Source: Methanosarcina acetivorans C2A
GTDB taxonomy: Archaea > Halobacteriota > Methanosarcinia > Methanosarcinales > Methanosarcinaceae
DNA: 64,000 bases
NCBI RefSeq assembly: GCF_000007345.1
Contig: NC_003552.1
Location: forward strand, 1,736,001 to 1,800,000
Direction: 5' to 3'
Positions within the stretch are counted from its first letter, which is position 1. The number at the start of each line of letters is the position of its first letter. Made by a program: the position numbers and the translations under genes. This document shows positions 36,192-45,537 of this stretch, piece by piece. The notes below the pieces were generated by a model. That model searched no databases. It was not told the DNA's origin and worked only from the letters and a program-made list of their open reading frames with translations.

Positions 36192-38203
36192 AAACGGCAC
36201 TGGAAGAATTTGCATTTTTGATCCCCTTGCTTCCGGCACTGGCTTTTGCGATCACCTTCTTCTTTGGCAAGAAAATGCCATCCGGAGGGGCAATCGTTCC
36301 CATCCTTGCCATCGCCGCCTCCTTTGTAATCTCTTTTGCGATTACCCTTGGGCTGCTGGCAAACCCCGGAGAGGTCGTAAGCCAGTCCTATTCCTGGTTT
36401 GCAGTGCTTGACATAGGAATCTTAATTGACCCTCTGGCTGCAGTTATGCTGTCAATGGTCTCCTTTGTGAGCCTGTTAATCCATATCTACGCAGTTAGCT
36501 ACATGTCCCATGATGCGGGAAAAGCCAGGTACTTTGCAGAAACCGCACTGTTTACCGCTGCAATGCTTTCCCTGGTCCTCTCGGACAATATCCTGCAGCT
36601 CTTTGTTTCCTGGGAACTTGTCGGGCTCTGTTCCTATCTCCTGATAGGGTTCTGGTTCGAAAAACCTTCGGCTGCGGCTGCTGCCAAGAAAGCTTTTCTG
36701 ACAACCAGGGTCGGAGACGTAATGTTCCTTACAGGAATAATCGTGCTTACTTCCGACCTCCTGAAACTTGCAGGCGGCTTCCAGGAAGGAGTATATCTGC
36801 TTCGCTTTGACGAAATTTTCAGCTATATCCCTCAGCTTTCAGCCCTGCAGGCAAACATTTTCGGCTTTGAAGTAAGCCACCTTACTATTATCACCCTGCT
36901 CTTCTTCGGTGGGGCCGTAGGAAAATCCGGGCAGTTCCCCTTACATGTGTGGCTGCCCGATGCAATGGAAGGTCCGACAACCGTCTCAGCCCTCATCCAT
37001 GCAGCAACAATGGTCACTGCCGGGGTTTACCTGGTCGCAAGGACTTTCCCGATGTTTATCGCAGCCCCCGGTACCCTCATGGTCATTGCGTACCTGGGAG
37101 GCTTTACTGCGCTCTTTGCAGGCACAATGGGCATTGTAATGAACGACCTGAAGCGTGTACTCGCTTATTCGACCATCAGCCAGCTCGGGTACATGATGCT
37201 TGCCCTGGGCCTTGGGGCTACAGTAGGACTTGAAGCAGTCGGAGTTTCCCTTTTCCACCTGATCAACCACGCTTTCTTCAAAGCCCTTCTCTTCCTCTGT
37301 GCAGGCAGTGTAATCCATGCAGTCGGCACCCAGGACATGAGAGAGCTGGGAGGCGTCGGAAAGGTAATGCCGATCACTGCCGGAACCATGGCCATCGCAG
37401 CCCTTTCCCTTGCGGGCTTCGGGATTCCCGGAACCTCGATAGGGACAAGCGGCTTTATGTCAAAGGATCCGATCATTGAAAATGCATACCTTTTCGCAGA
37501 ACACAGCGGGAACTGGATCCCCTATATCTTCGCAATTGCTGCAGCCCTCCTGACCTCTATTTACATCTTCAGGCTGATCTTCATGACCTTTGCAGGAAAG
37601 CCAAGAAGCGATTATCATGGGCATGAATCCCCCTCCATTATGACCGTTCCCCTCTCCATACTGGCCCTTTTTGCCCTTGTTTTCGGTTCGCTGACAAGGA
37701 CCGGCTTTATGAATTTCCTTGAAGAAACCTTTACCAACAGTTTTGTGGACCTGAATATAGGAAACCTTGCAGGCATAGGCGGATACGAGCTTGTAGAGGC
37801 AGCCGGGCATGAACCTGTCTTAATCCTGTGGCTCCCGTTAATCATGGCCGTTGCAGGCCTTGCAATCGCTTTCGTGATCTATTACCTCAGAGTATTCAGC
37901 CTCGGGCCTATAGCTTCTATGAAGAACCCGATTTACAGGCTGCTCTACAAGCGCTACTACCAGCACGAAATCTATACCGAGTTTTTCTCGATAGGTATAG
38001 TGTACGGAGTTATCGCTTTCCTTACGCAGGTAGTTGATGTGATCGTCGACAGTATCGTTGAAGGAATCGGAATTCTCACGGTTGGAGTCGGTGAAGAACT
38101 CCGGAAGGTTCAGACCGGGGTTGTCCAGACCTATGCAACCGTCATAATCGCGGGTGTGAGCCTGCTGATAATACTAATTAAATTGATAACGGAGGTACTC
38201 TGA
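36185..38203 (+). CDS. fpoL: F420H2 dehydrogenase antiporter-like subunit FpoL (NuoL-like)
   Basis: This 672-residue subunit is the most distal proton-pumping antiporter-like protein, with about 16 transmembrane segments. The conserved Glu is in [20 protein letters not shown], with Lys/His residues in [20 protein letters not shown] and [12 protein letters not shown], and a C-terminal lateral helix follows. The start is not certain: a GTG at 36185 overlaps the fpoK end and has no good upstream site, and there is no early ATG. It ends in a TGATG overlap with fpoM. Confidence 0.95.
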   Translation: MVKTALEEFAFLIPLLPALAFAITFFFGKKMPSGGAIVPILAIAASFVISFAITLGLLANPGEVVSQSYSWFAVLDIGILIDPLAAVMLSMVSFVSLLIHIYAVSYMSHDAGKARYFAETALFTAAMLSLVLSDNILQLFVSWELVGLCSYLLIGFWFEKPSAAAAAKKAFLTTRVGDVMFLTGIIVLTSDLLKLAGGFQEGVYLLRFDEIFSYIPQLSALQANIFGFEVSHLTIITLLFFGGAVGKSGQFPLHVWLPDAMEGPTTVSALIHAATMVTAGVYLVARTFPMFIAAPGTLMVIAYLGGFTALFAGTMGIVMNDLKRVLAYSTISQLGYMMLALGLGATVGLEAVGVSLFHLINHAFFKALLFLCAGSVIHAVGTQDMRELGGVGKVMPITAGTMAIAALSLAGFGIPGTSIGTSGFMSKDPIIENAYLFAEHSGNWIPYIFAIAAALLTSIYIFRLIFMTFAGKPRSDYHGHESPSIMTVPLSILALFALVFGSLTRTGFMNFLEETFTNSFVDLNIGNLAGIGGYELVEAAGHEPVLILWLPLIMAVAGLAIAFVIYYLRVFSLGPIASMKNPIYRLLYKRYYQHEIYTEFFSIGIVYGVIAFLTQVVDVIVDSIVEGIGILTVGVGEELRKVQTGVVQTYATVIIAGVSLLIILIKLITEVL

Positions 38204-39690
38204 TGCTGCCGGTCGCATCGTTGTTGATTCTGGTGCCGCTGATTTTCGCAGCTGTGACCTTTTTCACAAAAACAAAAGACCAGGCTGCAGGGCTGGGCCT
38301 TATCGGGTCCCTTGTGACTCTGGGCCTTACCCTTTACGCCTATCTGAACTTTGACAGCAGCACTGCTGCAATGCAGTTCTATGAATCCGTTCCGTGGGTT
38401 CCCTTCCTCGGGATCAACTATTCGGTTGGAATTGACGGCATTTCCATGCCCCTTATCCTCCTGAATGCAATCGTTATCCCCCTCCTGATCCTATTCAGCT
38501 GGAAAGAGGACAGGGAAGCTCCGAACAGGTTCTACGGGCTGATCCTCACCATGCAGGCCGCAGTCATAGGGGTCTTTGTGGCCCTTGACTTCGTAGTCTT
38601 CTATATCTTCTGGGAGCTGACCCTTGTCCCCCTCTTCTTCATCGTAAACATCTGGGGAGGAGAAAAGCGGGCTCATGCGTCCTACAAGTTCTTTATCTAC
38701 ACACACGTTGCATCTCTGGTGATGCTTCTCGGGATCTTCGGGCTCTTCTACACAGCCCTGCACCAGACCGGAATTCCGACCTTTGACATCCGAGAGCTGA
38801 TCGCACAGTTCCAGTTCTTCGAATCCGGCCTGATGAGAGACGCAATATTCCTGGCAATCCTCTTCGGGTTCCTGGCAAAGCTGCCGACCTTTCCCTTCCA
38901 TTCCTGGCTTCCGGATGCATATACCGAAGCTCCGACCGCGGGCAGTGTACTCTTTATCCTGCTCAAGATCGGAGGTTACGGGCTTTTCAGGATCTCCCTT
39001 CCTATGCTCCCTAACACCGGGAACCCTAACCTGATGATCATGATGCTGGGCTTGCTTGGTTCCTTCAGCATAGTCTACGGGGCTCTGCTCGCTCTGCGGC
39101 AGAAAGACCTCAAGCGCATGATTGCTTACTCCAGTTTGAGCCATATGGGCTTTGTTACCCTGGGTTCGGCCGGTCTTGTTGCTCTTTCGGTTTCAGGCGC
39201 CATGTTCCAGCAGTTTTCCCACGGGCTTATCATGAGCATTATGTTCATGTCCGCCGGAGCAATCCAGACAACTACAGGCACAAGGATCATTAACGACCTC
39301 GGCGGGCTTGCAAGGAAGATGCCGATGCTCGCCGTGCTTATGATGGTAGGCTTTATGGCATCGCTCGGGCTTCCGGGCCTGACAGGCTTTATTGCCGAGT
39401 TCCTGGTCCTGACTTTCAGCTTTGTGAACCTGCCCGGTTTTGTCTTACTTGCCCTGCTGGCAATAGTGATTACTGCGGGTTACCACCTCTGGGCAATGCA
39501 GAGAGCAATGTTCGGAGTGTACAATGAGAAACTCGGGAGTATCAGGGACATCAATTCCATGCAGGTCTTTTCAATGGGAGTCATCGCCCTACTCGTGCTT
39601 TATTTCGGCCTGAACCCGAGTCCGGTGCTTAATATGATGATTAAGAATTCGGAAGCAATAGTCAGCCTGGCGGCTGTCATGGGGGTGTAA
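38203..39690 (+). CDS. fpoM: F420H2 dehydrogenase antiporter-like subunit FpoM (NuoM-like)
   Basis: This 495-residue protein has about 14 transmembrane segments. The antiporter signatures are FYIFWELTLVPLFFIVNIWGG (key Glu), KLPTFPFHSWLPDAYTEAPT and the Lys in LRQKDLKRMIAYSSLSHMG. It pumps one of the protons or ions of the complex. The ATG shares a base with the fpoL stop (TGATG), so translation is coupled; fpoN follows after 3 bp. Confidence 0.96.
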   Translation: MLPVASLLILVPLIFAAVTFFTKTKDQAAGLGLIGSLVTLGLTLYAYLNFDSSTAAMQFYESVPWVPFLGINYSVGIDGISMPLILLNAIVIPLLILFSWKEDREAPNRFYGLILTMQAAVIGVFVALDFVVFYIFWELTLVPLFFIVNIWGGEKRAHASYKFFIYTHVASLVMLLGIFGLFYTALHQTGIPTFDIRELIAQFQFFESGLMRDAIFLAILFGFLAKLPTFPFHSWLPDAYTEAPTAGSVLFILLKIGGYGLFRISLPMLPNTGNPNLMIMMLGLLGSFSIVYGALLALRQKDLKRMIAYSSLSHMGFVTLGSAGLVALSVSGAMFQQFSHGLIMSIMFMSAGAIQTTTGTRIINDLGGLARKMPMLAVLMMVGFMASLGLPGLTGFIAEFLVLTFSFVNLPGFVLLALLAIVITAGYHLWAMQRAMFGVYNEKLGSIRDINSMQVFSMGVIALLVLYFGLNPSPVLNMMIKNSEAIVSLAAVMGV

Positions 39691-39693
39691 AAA

Positions 39694-41163
39694 ATGGACG
39701 AATTAATGTATCTTGCACCTGAAATCGTGGTGGTTGCAACCGGCCTGGTCGTACTTCTGGCCGGAGTCTTCCTGTCCCCCCGGGCCAAGAACATACTTGG
39801 TTACCTGGCAACCCTGGGAATCCTTGCAGCCCTCTTCCTGACGGTTAAAAGCTTCGGGCTCCTGACGATGCAGGGCTTCCAGGTCGGATATTCAATCTTC
39901 TCAGAAGCTCTGAATATCGATGCCCTCTCCCAGTTCTTCAAACTGGTCTTCCTGGTAGTTGCCCTGATTGTTTCAATTGCTGCAATCAAGTACAATGAGA
40001 ACAGTGACCACACAGAAGAGTTCTACACCCTGATGCTCTTTGCAACCTTCGGGATGATGATCGTAGCTTCTGCAAACGACCTGGTCGTACTCTTCGTTGC
40101 CTTTGAACTGGCAAGTCTTGCAACATACGCCCTTGCAGGCTACGAAAAGCAGAACCCGAGGTCTCTTGAAGGAGCCATGAAGTATTTCGTGATCGGTTCG
40201 GTCTCGGCAGCCCTCATGCTCTTCGGGCTTTCCTTTGTTTACGGGGCAACCGGCACTACCAGCATCCCCCTGATTGCTGCAAACCCCGGGCTCCTTATAG
40301 AAAACCCGATCGGGCTTGTAGCGGTCGTGCTGCTGATTGCAGGTTTCGGCTTCAAGATGGCCCTTGTGCCCTTCCACATGTGGGCTCCGGATACCTACCA
40401 GGGTTCTCCCTCGGTCGTTTCCGCCCTGCTTGCAGCCGGGTCCAAGAAGATGGGCTTTGTGGCAGCCTTCAGAATCTTCATTGTGGCTCTTGTGGCCCTA
40501 CAGCCTGACTGGCAGTTTATCTTTACTATCCTGGCAGTTGCAACAATGACCTTCGGAAACATAGTCGCAGTTGCCCAGACCAGCGTAAAACGCATGCTCG
40601 CCTACTCTTCCGTAGCCCAGGCCGGATACATTGCAATGGCTTTTGCCGTTATGACCCCTGTGGCCCTCGGAGGAGGCATCATGTACGCTCTTGCCCACGC
40701 CTTTATGAAAGCAGGAGCCTTTATTGCAGCCGGAGTCGTGGTCTGGATGGTGAGCCAGGAAAAGACGGGCAACCTCGATGTCCCCGACCACCTGGACAGC
40801 TTTAAGGGCCTCGGAAAAAGAATGCCTCTTGCAGCCCTTTCCATGACGGTCTTCGTCTTTGCCCTCGCAGGTATTCCCCCGACTGCAGGTTTCATGGCCA
40901 AGTTCGTGCTCTTCTCTTCAACCATCCAGGCGGGCATGGCCTGGCTTGCAGTAATAGCGATCCTGAACAGTGCCCTTTCCCTGTTCTACTACGCACGGCT
41001 TGTGAGATACATGTACTTCCTGCCCCCCGAGGGTAAATCCGTCAGCGTTCCTTTCCCATATGCAGCCGCCCTTCTGGTTGCAGTGGCAGGCGTGCTGGTA
41101 ATGGGTATCTGGCCCGAACCCTTCGTGGAACTGGCTATGAAAGCAGCAATGGTACTGGTATAA
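39694..41163 (+). CDS. fpoN: F420H2 dehydrogenase antiporter-like subunit FpoN (NuoN-like)
   Basis: This 489-residue membrane protein is homologous to NuoN. The conserved Glu or Lys sites can be seen in VVLFVAFELASLATYALAGYE, KMALVPFHMWAPDTYQGSP and VAQTSVKRMLAYSSVAQAG. About 14 transmembrane helices are predicted by eye. It is the third antiporter-like subunit, closest to the FpoJ/FpoK part of the membrane arm. It starts just 3 bp after fpoM, and fpoO follows after 13 bp. Confidence 0.96.
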   Translation: MDELMYLAPEIVVVATGLVVLLAGVFLSPRAKNILGYLATLGILAALFLTVKSFGLLTMQGFQVGYSIFSEALNIDALSQFFKLVFLVVALIVSIAAIKYNENSDHTEEFYTLMLFATFGMMIVASANDLVVLFVAFELASLATYALAGYEKQNPRSLEGAMKYFVIGSVSAALMLFGLSFVYGATGTTSIPLIAANPGLLIENPIGLVAVVLLIAGFGFKMALVPFHMWAPDTYQGSPSVVSALLAAGSKKMGFVAAFRIFIVALVALQPDWQFIFTILAVATMTFGNIVAVAQTSVKRMLAYSSVAQAGYIAMAFAVMTPVALGGGIMYALAHAFMKAGAFIAAGVVVWMVSQEKTGNLDVPDHLDSFKGLGKRMPLAALSMTVFVFALAGIPPTAGFMAKFVLFSSTIQAGMAWLAVIAILNSALSLFYYARLVRYMYFLPPEGKSVSVPFPYAAALLVAVAGVLVMGIWPEPFVELAMKAAMVLV

Positions 41164-41176
41164 GGAGGTATGAGAA

Positions 41177-41539
41177 ATGACAGATTGCGACCTATGCGGA
41201 AAAGCAATCCCGACCGTCATCCCGGTCCGGGTTATCCGTCCCCTCCTCAAATTTGCCTACCCCAACGGGGTCTGGAAAGGTCTCTGTGAGACCTGCCTCG
41301 ATTCCGCCCAGAAAACTTACCTGGAAGTAAACAAAAACCAGCCCTCATGCAGAAAAGGCAAATGCGCCCTCTGCGGAGACAAAACAGGAGTTTTCCCGGT
41401 GGAACTGCAGGTCCCGGATTTCTCAAAAGGGATAGTCAAGAAAGATGTGGATCTCTGCTACAGGTGCCTGAAAGGAGTCGATGAGGCATATATCAGGCAT
41501 AAGAAGGAACAAATTGAGATGGAACATGGATATCATTAA
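41177..41539 (+). CDS. fpoO: F420H2 dehydrogenase accessory subunit FpoO
   Basis: This 120-residue soluble protein is specific to Methanosarcinales fpo operons and has no complex I counterpart. It has Cys pairs CDLCGK, LCETCLD, CRKGKCALCGD and DLCYRCLKG, enough for metal or iron-sulfur binding; an electron-transfer role has been suggested for the family. AAGGAGGTATGA directly precedes the ATG, one of the strongest ribosome-binding sites in the operon. A 203-bp internal piece of this gene is duplicated at 44882-45084. Confidence 0.95.
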   Translation: MTDCDLCGKAIPTVIPVRVIRPLLKFAYPNGVWKGLCETCLDSAQKTYLEVNKNQPSCRKGKCALCGDKTGVFPVELQVPDFSKGIVKKDVDLCYRCLKGVDEAYIRHKKEQIEMEHGYH

Positions 41540-41547
41540 GTGAAATC

Positions 41548-41580
41548 AAAGCTGCTTATTAAAAGCGGCTTTATTTCTTT
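41548..41580 (+). terminator. Terminator of the fpo operon
   Basis: AAAGCTGC (41548-41555) pairs with GCGGCTTT (41565-41572) with one G-T pair. The following 40 bases are T-rich (TTTCTTTTCTTATTTTTTC), in the right place 9 bp after the fpoO stop. Confidence 0.7.
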
Positions 41581-42296
41581 TCTTATTTTTTCTCTTTTTC
41601 TCTTTTTTGAATGTCCTTATTTTGCTCATCCATTTTCAGACTTATAGATATGTTTTTTTACAAGACTGTATATCCCACTTTCTTCAGATGTCTGAGAAAT
41701 TCCACTATCTTTCTCGATGTCGTTTTTTCCATATCTATTTTGATTATTTTAACTTGTATTTCTCCGTTCACTCATTCATTAAACCTTATATATTCAGTAA
41801 GGTTTCCCTTTTTGTTTTTTGGTAGCAACAATTGAGATCTAAGATAATCTCAACCCGAAATTTATGAAAATTGCTCTAAAAACAATATCAGAAAAAGCAT
41901 TCATGTTTAGGTAACGTCTGCGGAAAGACAGGTGCATTAATCTATTATTTCTGGTTGCTTGATTAATTATCTCAATTGTTTATTATTTAGTATGAACATT
42001 CATTAAAAAACAGTATCATACTAAATAGTTTGATGATTTGGCCATAAATACTTTATAATAAAAAATCATACCGTTTTGTGAAAAAAGCAAATTTTTCATA
42101 CTATATGAGAGCCCTGGGAAATTGAAAGCTTCTTGTAGGATTCCCATACTGATGTATAAAATCAAGTACAATAGACTTTGTGATCAAAATAGTTTTTTAG
42201 ACAGCTTGGGGCTTAGGGTCCATTGTTTCATCAGTTCAACCGCGGAAGTCCTAATATTAATATGCCAATAATGAATCACCCGAGAAGGTGACATAA
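41581..42296. other. AT-rich intergenic region with a 12-bp inverted repeat
   Basis: No gene is supported; short frames near 41607-41835 are low-complexity. An inverted repeat TATTTAGTATGA (41984-41995) / TCATACTAAATA (42016-42027) with a 20-nt spacer stands out. Related TCATAC motifs occur near 42067 and 42098. These lie 200-310 bp upstream of the beta-helix gene and could be regulator sites. A strong AGGTGA ribosome-binding site ends the region. Confidence 0.55.
41984..42027. repeat. Inverted repeat with 12-bp perfect arms
   Basis: TATTTAGTATGA and TCATACTAAATA are exact reverse complements separated by 20 bp. No T-run or gene end is nearby, so an operator-like or cruciform site is more likely than a terminator. 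Confidence 0.65.
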
Positions 42297-44630
42297 CTGA
42301 AAACTAAAACCTATTTTATGATCGCGTTTTCTTTTCTGATAATATATGCAAGCACCGTTGCAGCGAATATGATTACTGTTGATAGCGGTGGAGAAGGAGA
42401 TTATACCTCTATACAGCAAGCCGTGATCAATTCTAATAACGGAGATATAATACTCGTTAATACAGGAACATACATCGAAAACGTAGACGTAGATAAGAAG
42501 TTAACAATAACCTCAAAGTCGGGAAATCCGGAAGATACAATCGTTCAAGCTCTTAGTCCAGGTGATCACATCTTTCATGTAACTGCGAACAATGTGACCA
42601 TCAAAGGTTTTAGTTTGATAAATTCCAGCTCAGGAAGTGGAATTTATCTGGACAGTGTGCAGTATAACACTATTGCAAACAACCATTTACAGGCTAATGA
42701 GATAGGAATCCATCTCTGGAATGCTAACAACAATATGCTGATCAATAACACAGCATCAGACAATAACTGGGCAGGAATCCGATTATCTCCAAACGACAGC
42801 GAGCTTGCCAGCAACAATACGCTCATTAATAACACGATGGTTAATAACACATATAATTTTGCGATTGATACTATGTATCTAAATGCGAGTATGCAAAACA
42901 ATATCGATACTACCAATACTGTAAATGGGAAACCTATCTATTATCTTGTAAACGTTTCGAATGTTACTTTAAATTCGGCCTCAAATGCCGGGGCTATTTA
43001 TTGTATCAACTGCCAGAACATATCAATAAAAGATCAGGTTCTCAAAAATAACATCCAGAGTATTTTTTTACATAATACAAGCGATTCAAGGTATGACAGC
43101 AATATCCTATCAAATAACTATTTTGGAATCGTTCTGGTTAACTCAGATAATAACACCGGGTTGAACAATATTGCAGTTAATAATATTGTTGGCATTGCAA
43201 TAGTTGCATCCACTGATAATTATTTAAATAACAATGTGGCAAATTTTAATGGTCAGGGATTTGAGATTCAAGATTCGGATAACACTGAACTGAACAACAA
43301 CACTGCAAATAATAATAAAGATAATGGTATAGCTTTAAGTTCTTCTATAAAAAATGAAGTAACTGGAAATATTGCAAATCACAATAGTGATGGAATTAAG
43401 TTATTCAATTGCAGTAACAGTTTGCTAAACAATAATATTGCAAATTCAAACAGGTATGCAGGAATTGATCTGGGGGGCTCAAGAGATAACATTCTGACTG
43501 ATAACATTGCAAATTCAAACAGGAAACACGGCTTTGAACTTGCCGGCTCAGATAACAACACTTTGAGAGGTAATATTGGGAATTCAGATATGGATCATTT
43601 ACCAGATGATTCTCCCAATCGTACTTCTAAGAATGAGACTAAAAATCAGGATATAGAAAATAAATCTTTCATTGATTCTACAATTTCTGTAATTACATCC
43701 TGGATACATCCCAATAATTTTTCGGATAATGTTGACAATAATCCAATAAATAACCTTTCTGACAATTTCAGCAATAATTCAAGAAGCAATTTTCTCGATA
43801 ATATTAGCGATGATTCAATAAATGTCTACATACATCCCGGAGATTCAATCCAGCAGGCAATAGACAATTCAAGTTCCGGCGATATTATTGCTGTTTATCC
43901 GGGATTATATAAGGAAAATTTGATTGTGAACAAATCTCTCATCATAATTTCAAAGCCTGGAGAATCAACTGAGACTAAAATTCAGGCTGCGGATCCGGAA
44001 GATGATATATTCTATGTAGCTGCTGACAATGTAACAATTTGCGGGTTTAATGTGACGGGAACAGACAAGGCAGGCATATTTTATATCGGATCTGGTGGCA
44101 TTATCGTTGGCAATAAACTGGTTTCTGACAAATACGGAATTTACCTGAAAAAAGCCGAAAACATTACAATTGAAAATAACAATGCATCTCAAAATGGGCG
44201 TGGAATTTACTTGAGAGACTCCAGTAGAAATATCGTGAAAAATAATGAGGTGAGTCATAATTGGTTCTATGGGAAGGAGTATAGAAACGGGATCCTTCTT
44301 AGAAATTCAAATAACAACAAGCTAACAGGTAATAATGTATCGAGAAATTGGGATGGTATACGCCTCGAAAATTCTTCAAACAACGAACTGAGCAAAAATG
44401 CAGTTATAGATGACTATTTCTGCATTGGTCTTGAAGATTCAAATAATAACAAACTTCTTGACAATACCGTCAAATCAATTGGATACTCATTTGATATTAC
44501 ACTGGGGAATTCTCATAATAATACATTACAAGGTAACAGTGCAGGCTTTATGACTGAAGTTAGAGTATCATCTGGGCCTGAGAGCACAAATAATACGCTT
44601 GAGGGCAGGCAACATATTAGAAGAGATTAA
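42297..44630 (+). CDS. Secreted parallel beta-helix (NosD-like) surface protein
   Basis: This protein of about 777 residues is built from right-handed beta-helix (PbH1) repeats, visible as recurring N-N-x-x-x-N-N and G-I-x-L ladders. It has two homologous halves: one begins ITVDSGGEGDYTSIQQAV, the other INVYIHPGDSIQQAIDN near residue 505, joined by an Asn/Ser-rich linker. The N-terminus is a signal peptide (FLIIYASTVAA). The first ATG is at 42318, but AGGTG at 42286-42290 lies 6 nt before an in-frame CTG at 42297, which would add the basic segment KTKTYF that a signal peptide needs. Many Asn-x-Ser/Thr sites suggest glycosylation. No C-terminal anchor is visible; ligand unknown. Confidence 0.85.
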   Translation: MKTKTYFMIAFSFLIIYASTVAANMITVDSGGEGDYTSIQQAVINSNNGDIILVNTGTYIENVDVDKKLTITSKSGNPEDTIVQALSPGDHIFHVTANNVTIKGFSLINSSSGSGIYLDSVQYNTIANNHLQANEIGIHLWNANNNMLINNTASDNNWAGIRLSPNDSELASNNTLINNTMVNNTYNFAIDTMYLNASMQNNIDTTNTVNGKPIYYLVNVSNVTLNSASNAGAIYCINCQNISIKDQVLKNNIQSIFLHNTSDSRYDSNILSNNYFGIVLVNSDNNTGLNNIAVNNIVGIAIVASTDNYLNNNVANFNGQGFEIQDSDNTELNNNTANNNKDNGIALSSSIKNEVTGNIANHNSDGIKLFNCSNSLLNNNIANSNRYAGIDLGGSRDNILTDNIANSNRKHGFELAGSDNNTLRGNIGNSDMDHLPDDSPNRTSKNETKNQDIENKSFIDSTISVITSWIHPNNFSDNVDNNPINNLSDNFSNNSRSNFLDNISDDSINVYIHPGDSIQQAIDNSSSGDIIAVYPGLYKENLIVNKSLIIISKPGESTETKIQAADPEDDIFYVAADNVTICGFNVTGTDKAGIFYIGSGGIIVGNKLVSDKYGIYLKKAENITIENNNASQNGRGIYLRDSSRNIVKNNEVSHNWFYGKEYRNGILLRNSNNNKLTGNNVSRNWDGIRLENSSNNELSKNAVIDDYFCIGLEDSNNNKLLDNTVKSIGYSFDITLGNSHNNTLQGNSAGFMTEVRVSSGPESTNNTLEGRQHIRRD

Positions 44631-44881
44631 AGTAGCCAGTTTTTTATCAAAGGTTGAACCCGGGGTCCCGGTAATTTAAGTTTAGATCACTTATAGACTC
44701 TGAAACCTTTTATGTTGATCCAATATCCCAAAATATGTTACAGGGTTAATTGTCATGACGCCAATATTTGCAGATATCTCTTAATCAAAATAATGTATCA
44801 TAAAATTTTTTATATATTTTTAATATATTTTGTCTATTTTGATTATTTGAATTGTCACTTTTGAATCCAAAACCAGACTGT

Positions 44882-45084
44882 ATCCTTGTCAGAGTCGTCC
44901 GCCCCCTCCTCAAATTCGCCTACCCCAACGGAGTCTGGAAAGATCTCTGTGAGACCTGCCTCGATTCCGCCCAGAAAACTTACCTGGAAGCAAACAAAAA
45001 CCAGCCCTCGTGCAGAAAAGGCAAATGCGCCCTCTGCGGAGACAAAACAGGAGTTTTCTCGGTGGAACTGCAGGTCCCGGATTT
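44882..45084 (+). pseudogene. fpoO: Internal fragment of fpoO (duplicated)
   Basis: The 203 bp at 44882-45084 align without gaps to 41219-41421 inside fpoO. In between lie the fpo terminator and the beta-helix gene. Long stretches are identical, such as the region encoding CETCLDSAQKTYLE. The fragment lacks the fpoO start (MTDCDLCGK) and its C-terminal DLCYRCLKG part, and then runs into a stop. A frame remains open through it but has no ribosome-binding site, so I treat it as a non-functional remnant. Confidence 0.9.
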
Positions 45085-45537
45085 TGTTCTTTTTTAGTGT
45101 TTTTGAGTGGTTATCTATATCTCTGTAAATTATTTTTTTCATAAATACTCTTTTGTAGTTATATACGCACATACAAGAATCCATTTTTTTCTTATTTAAT
45201 TTACATATTTCATCTTGTATATCATATTTTATCATATATTTGTAAAAAAAGGAAATGTTTATCTATATATACAGCTCCCAAACATTAAATAGTATTTTAC
45301 ATATTATATACATATTTTTTATATGTCTACTGTTGGTACAATTCTTGAAAGTAATAAAGTGTGAAGGCGAGGCTGAAAGGGAAATTTGCTTTCATAATTT
45401 GAGGACTTGAATTTGAATGATAAAAATTGGAATGGTTAGTCTAATTTTTTTCGCAAAAAAATCTGGTAGGGTTTCTGATAAAATACTGAATGTGTTCTGT
45501 ATACTTGATCTGTTGAAAATAAGGGGTGTATAGTTTG
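45085..45537. other. AT-rich intergenic region upstream of the large protease gene
   Basis: No gene seen. TATA-like stretches (for example TTATATACATATTTTTTATATG around 45303) make it a likely promoter. AAGGGGTG at 45521-45528 is the ribosome-binding site of the following gene. Confidence 0.5.

Noticed and set aside
41607-41835. Two overlapping frames after the fpo terminator
   Set aside because: Both are Phe/Ile-rich translations of T-rich DNA without a ribosome-binding site.
44852-45097. Functional short FpoO homologue
   Set aside because: It lacks the first and last Cys motifs of FpoO and any ribosome-binding site, so a duplicated fragment is the simpler reading.
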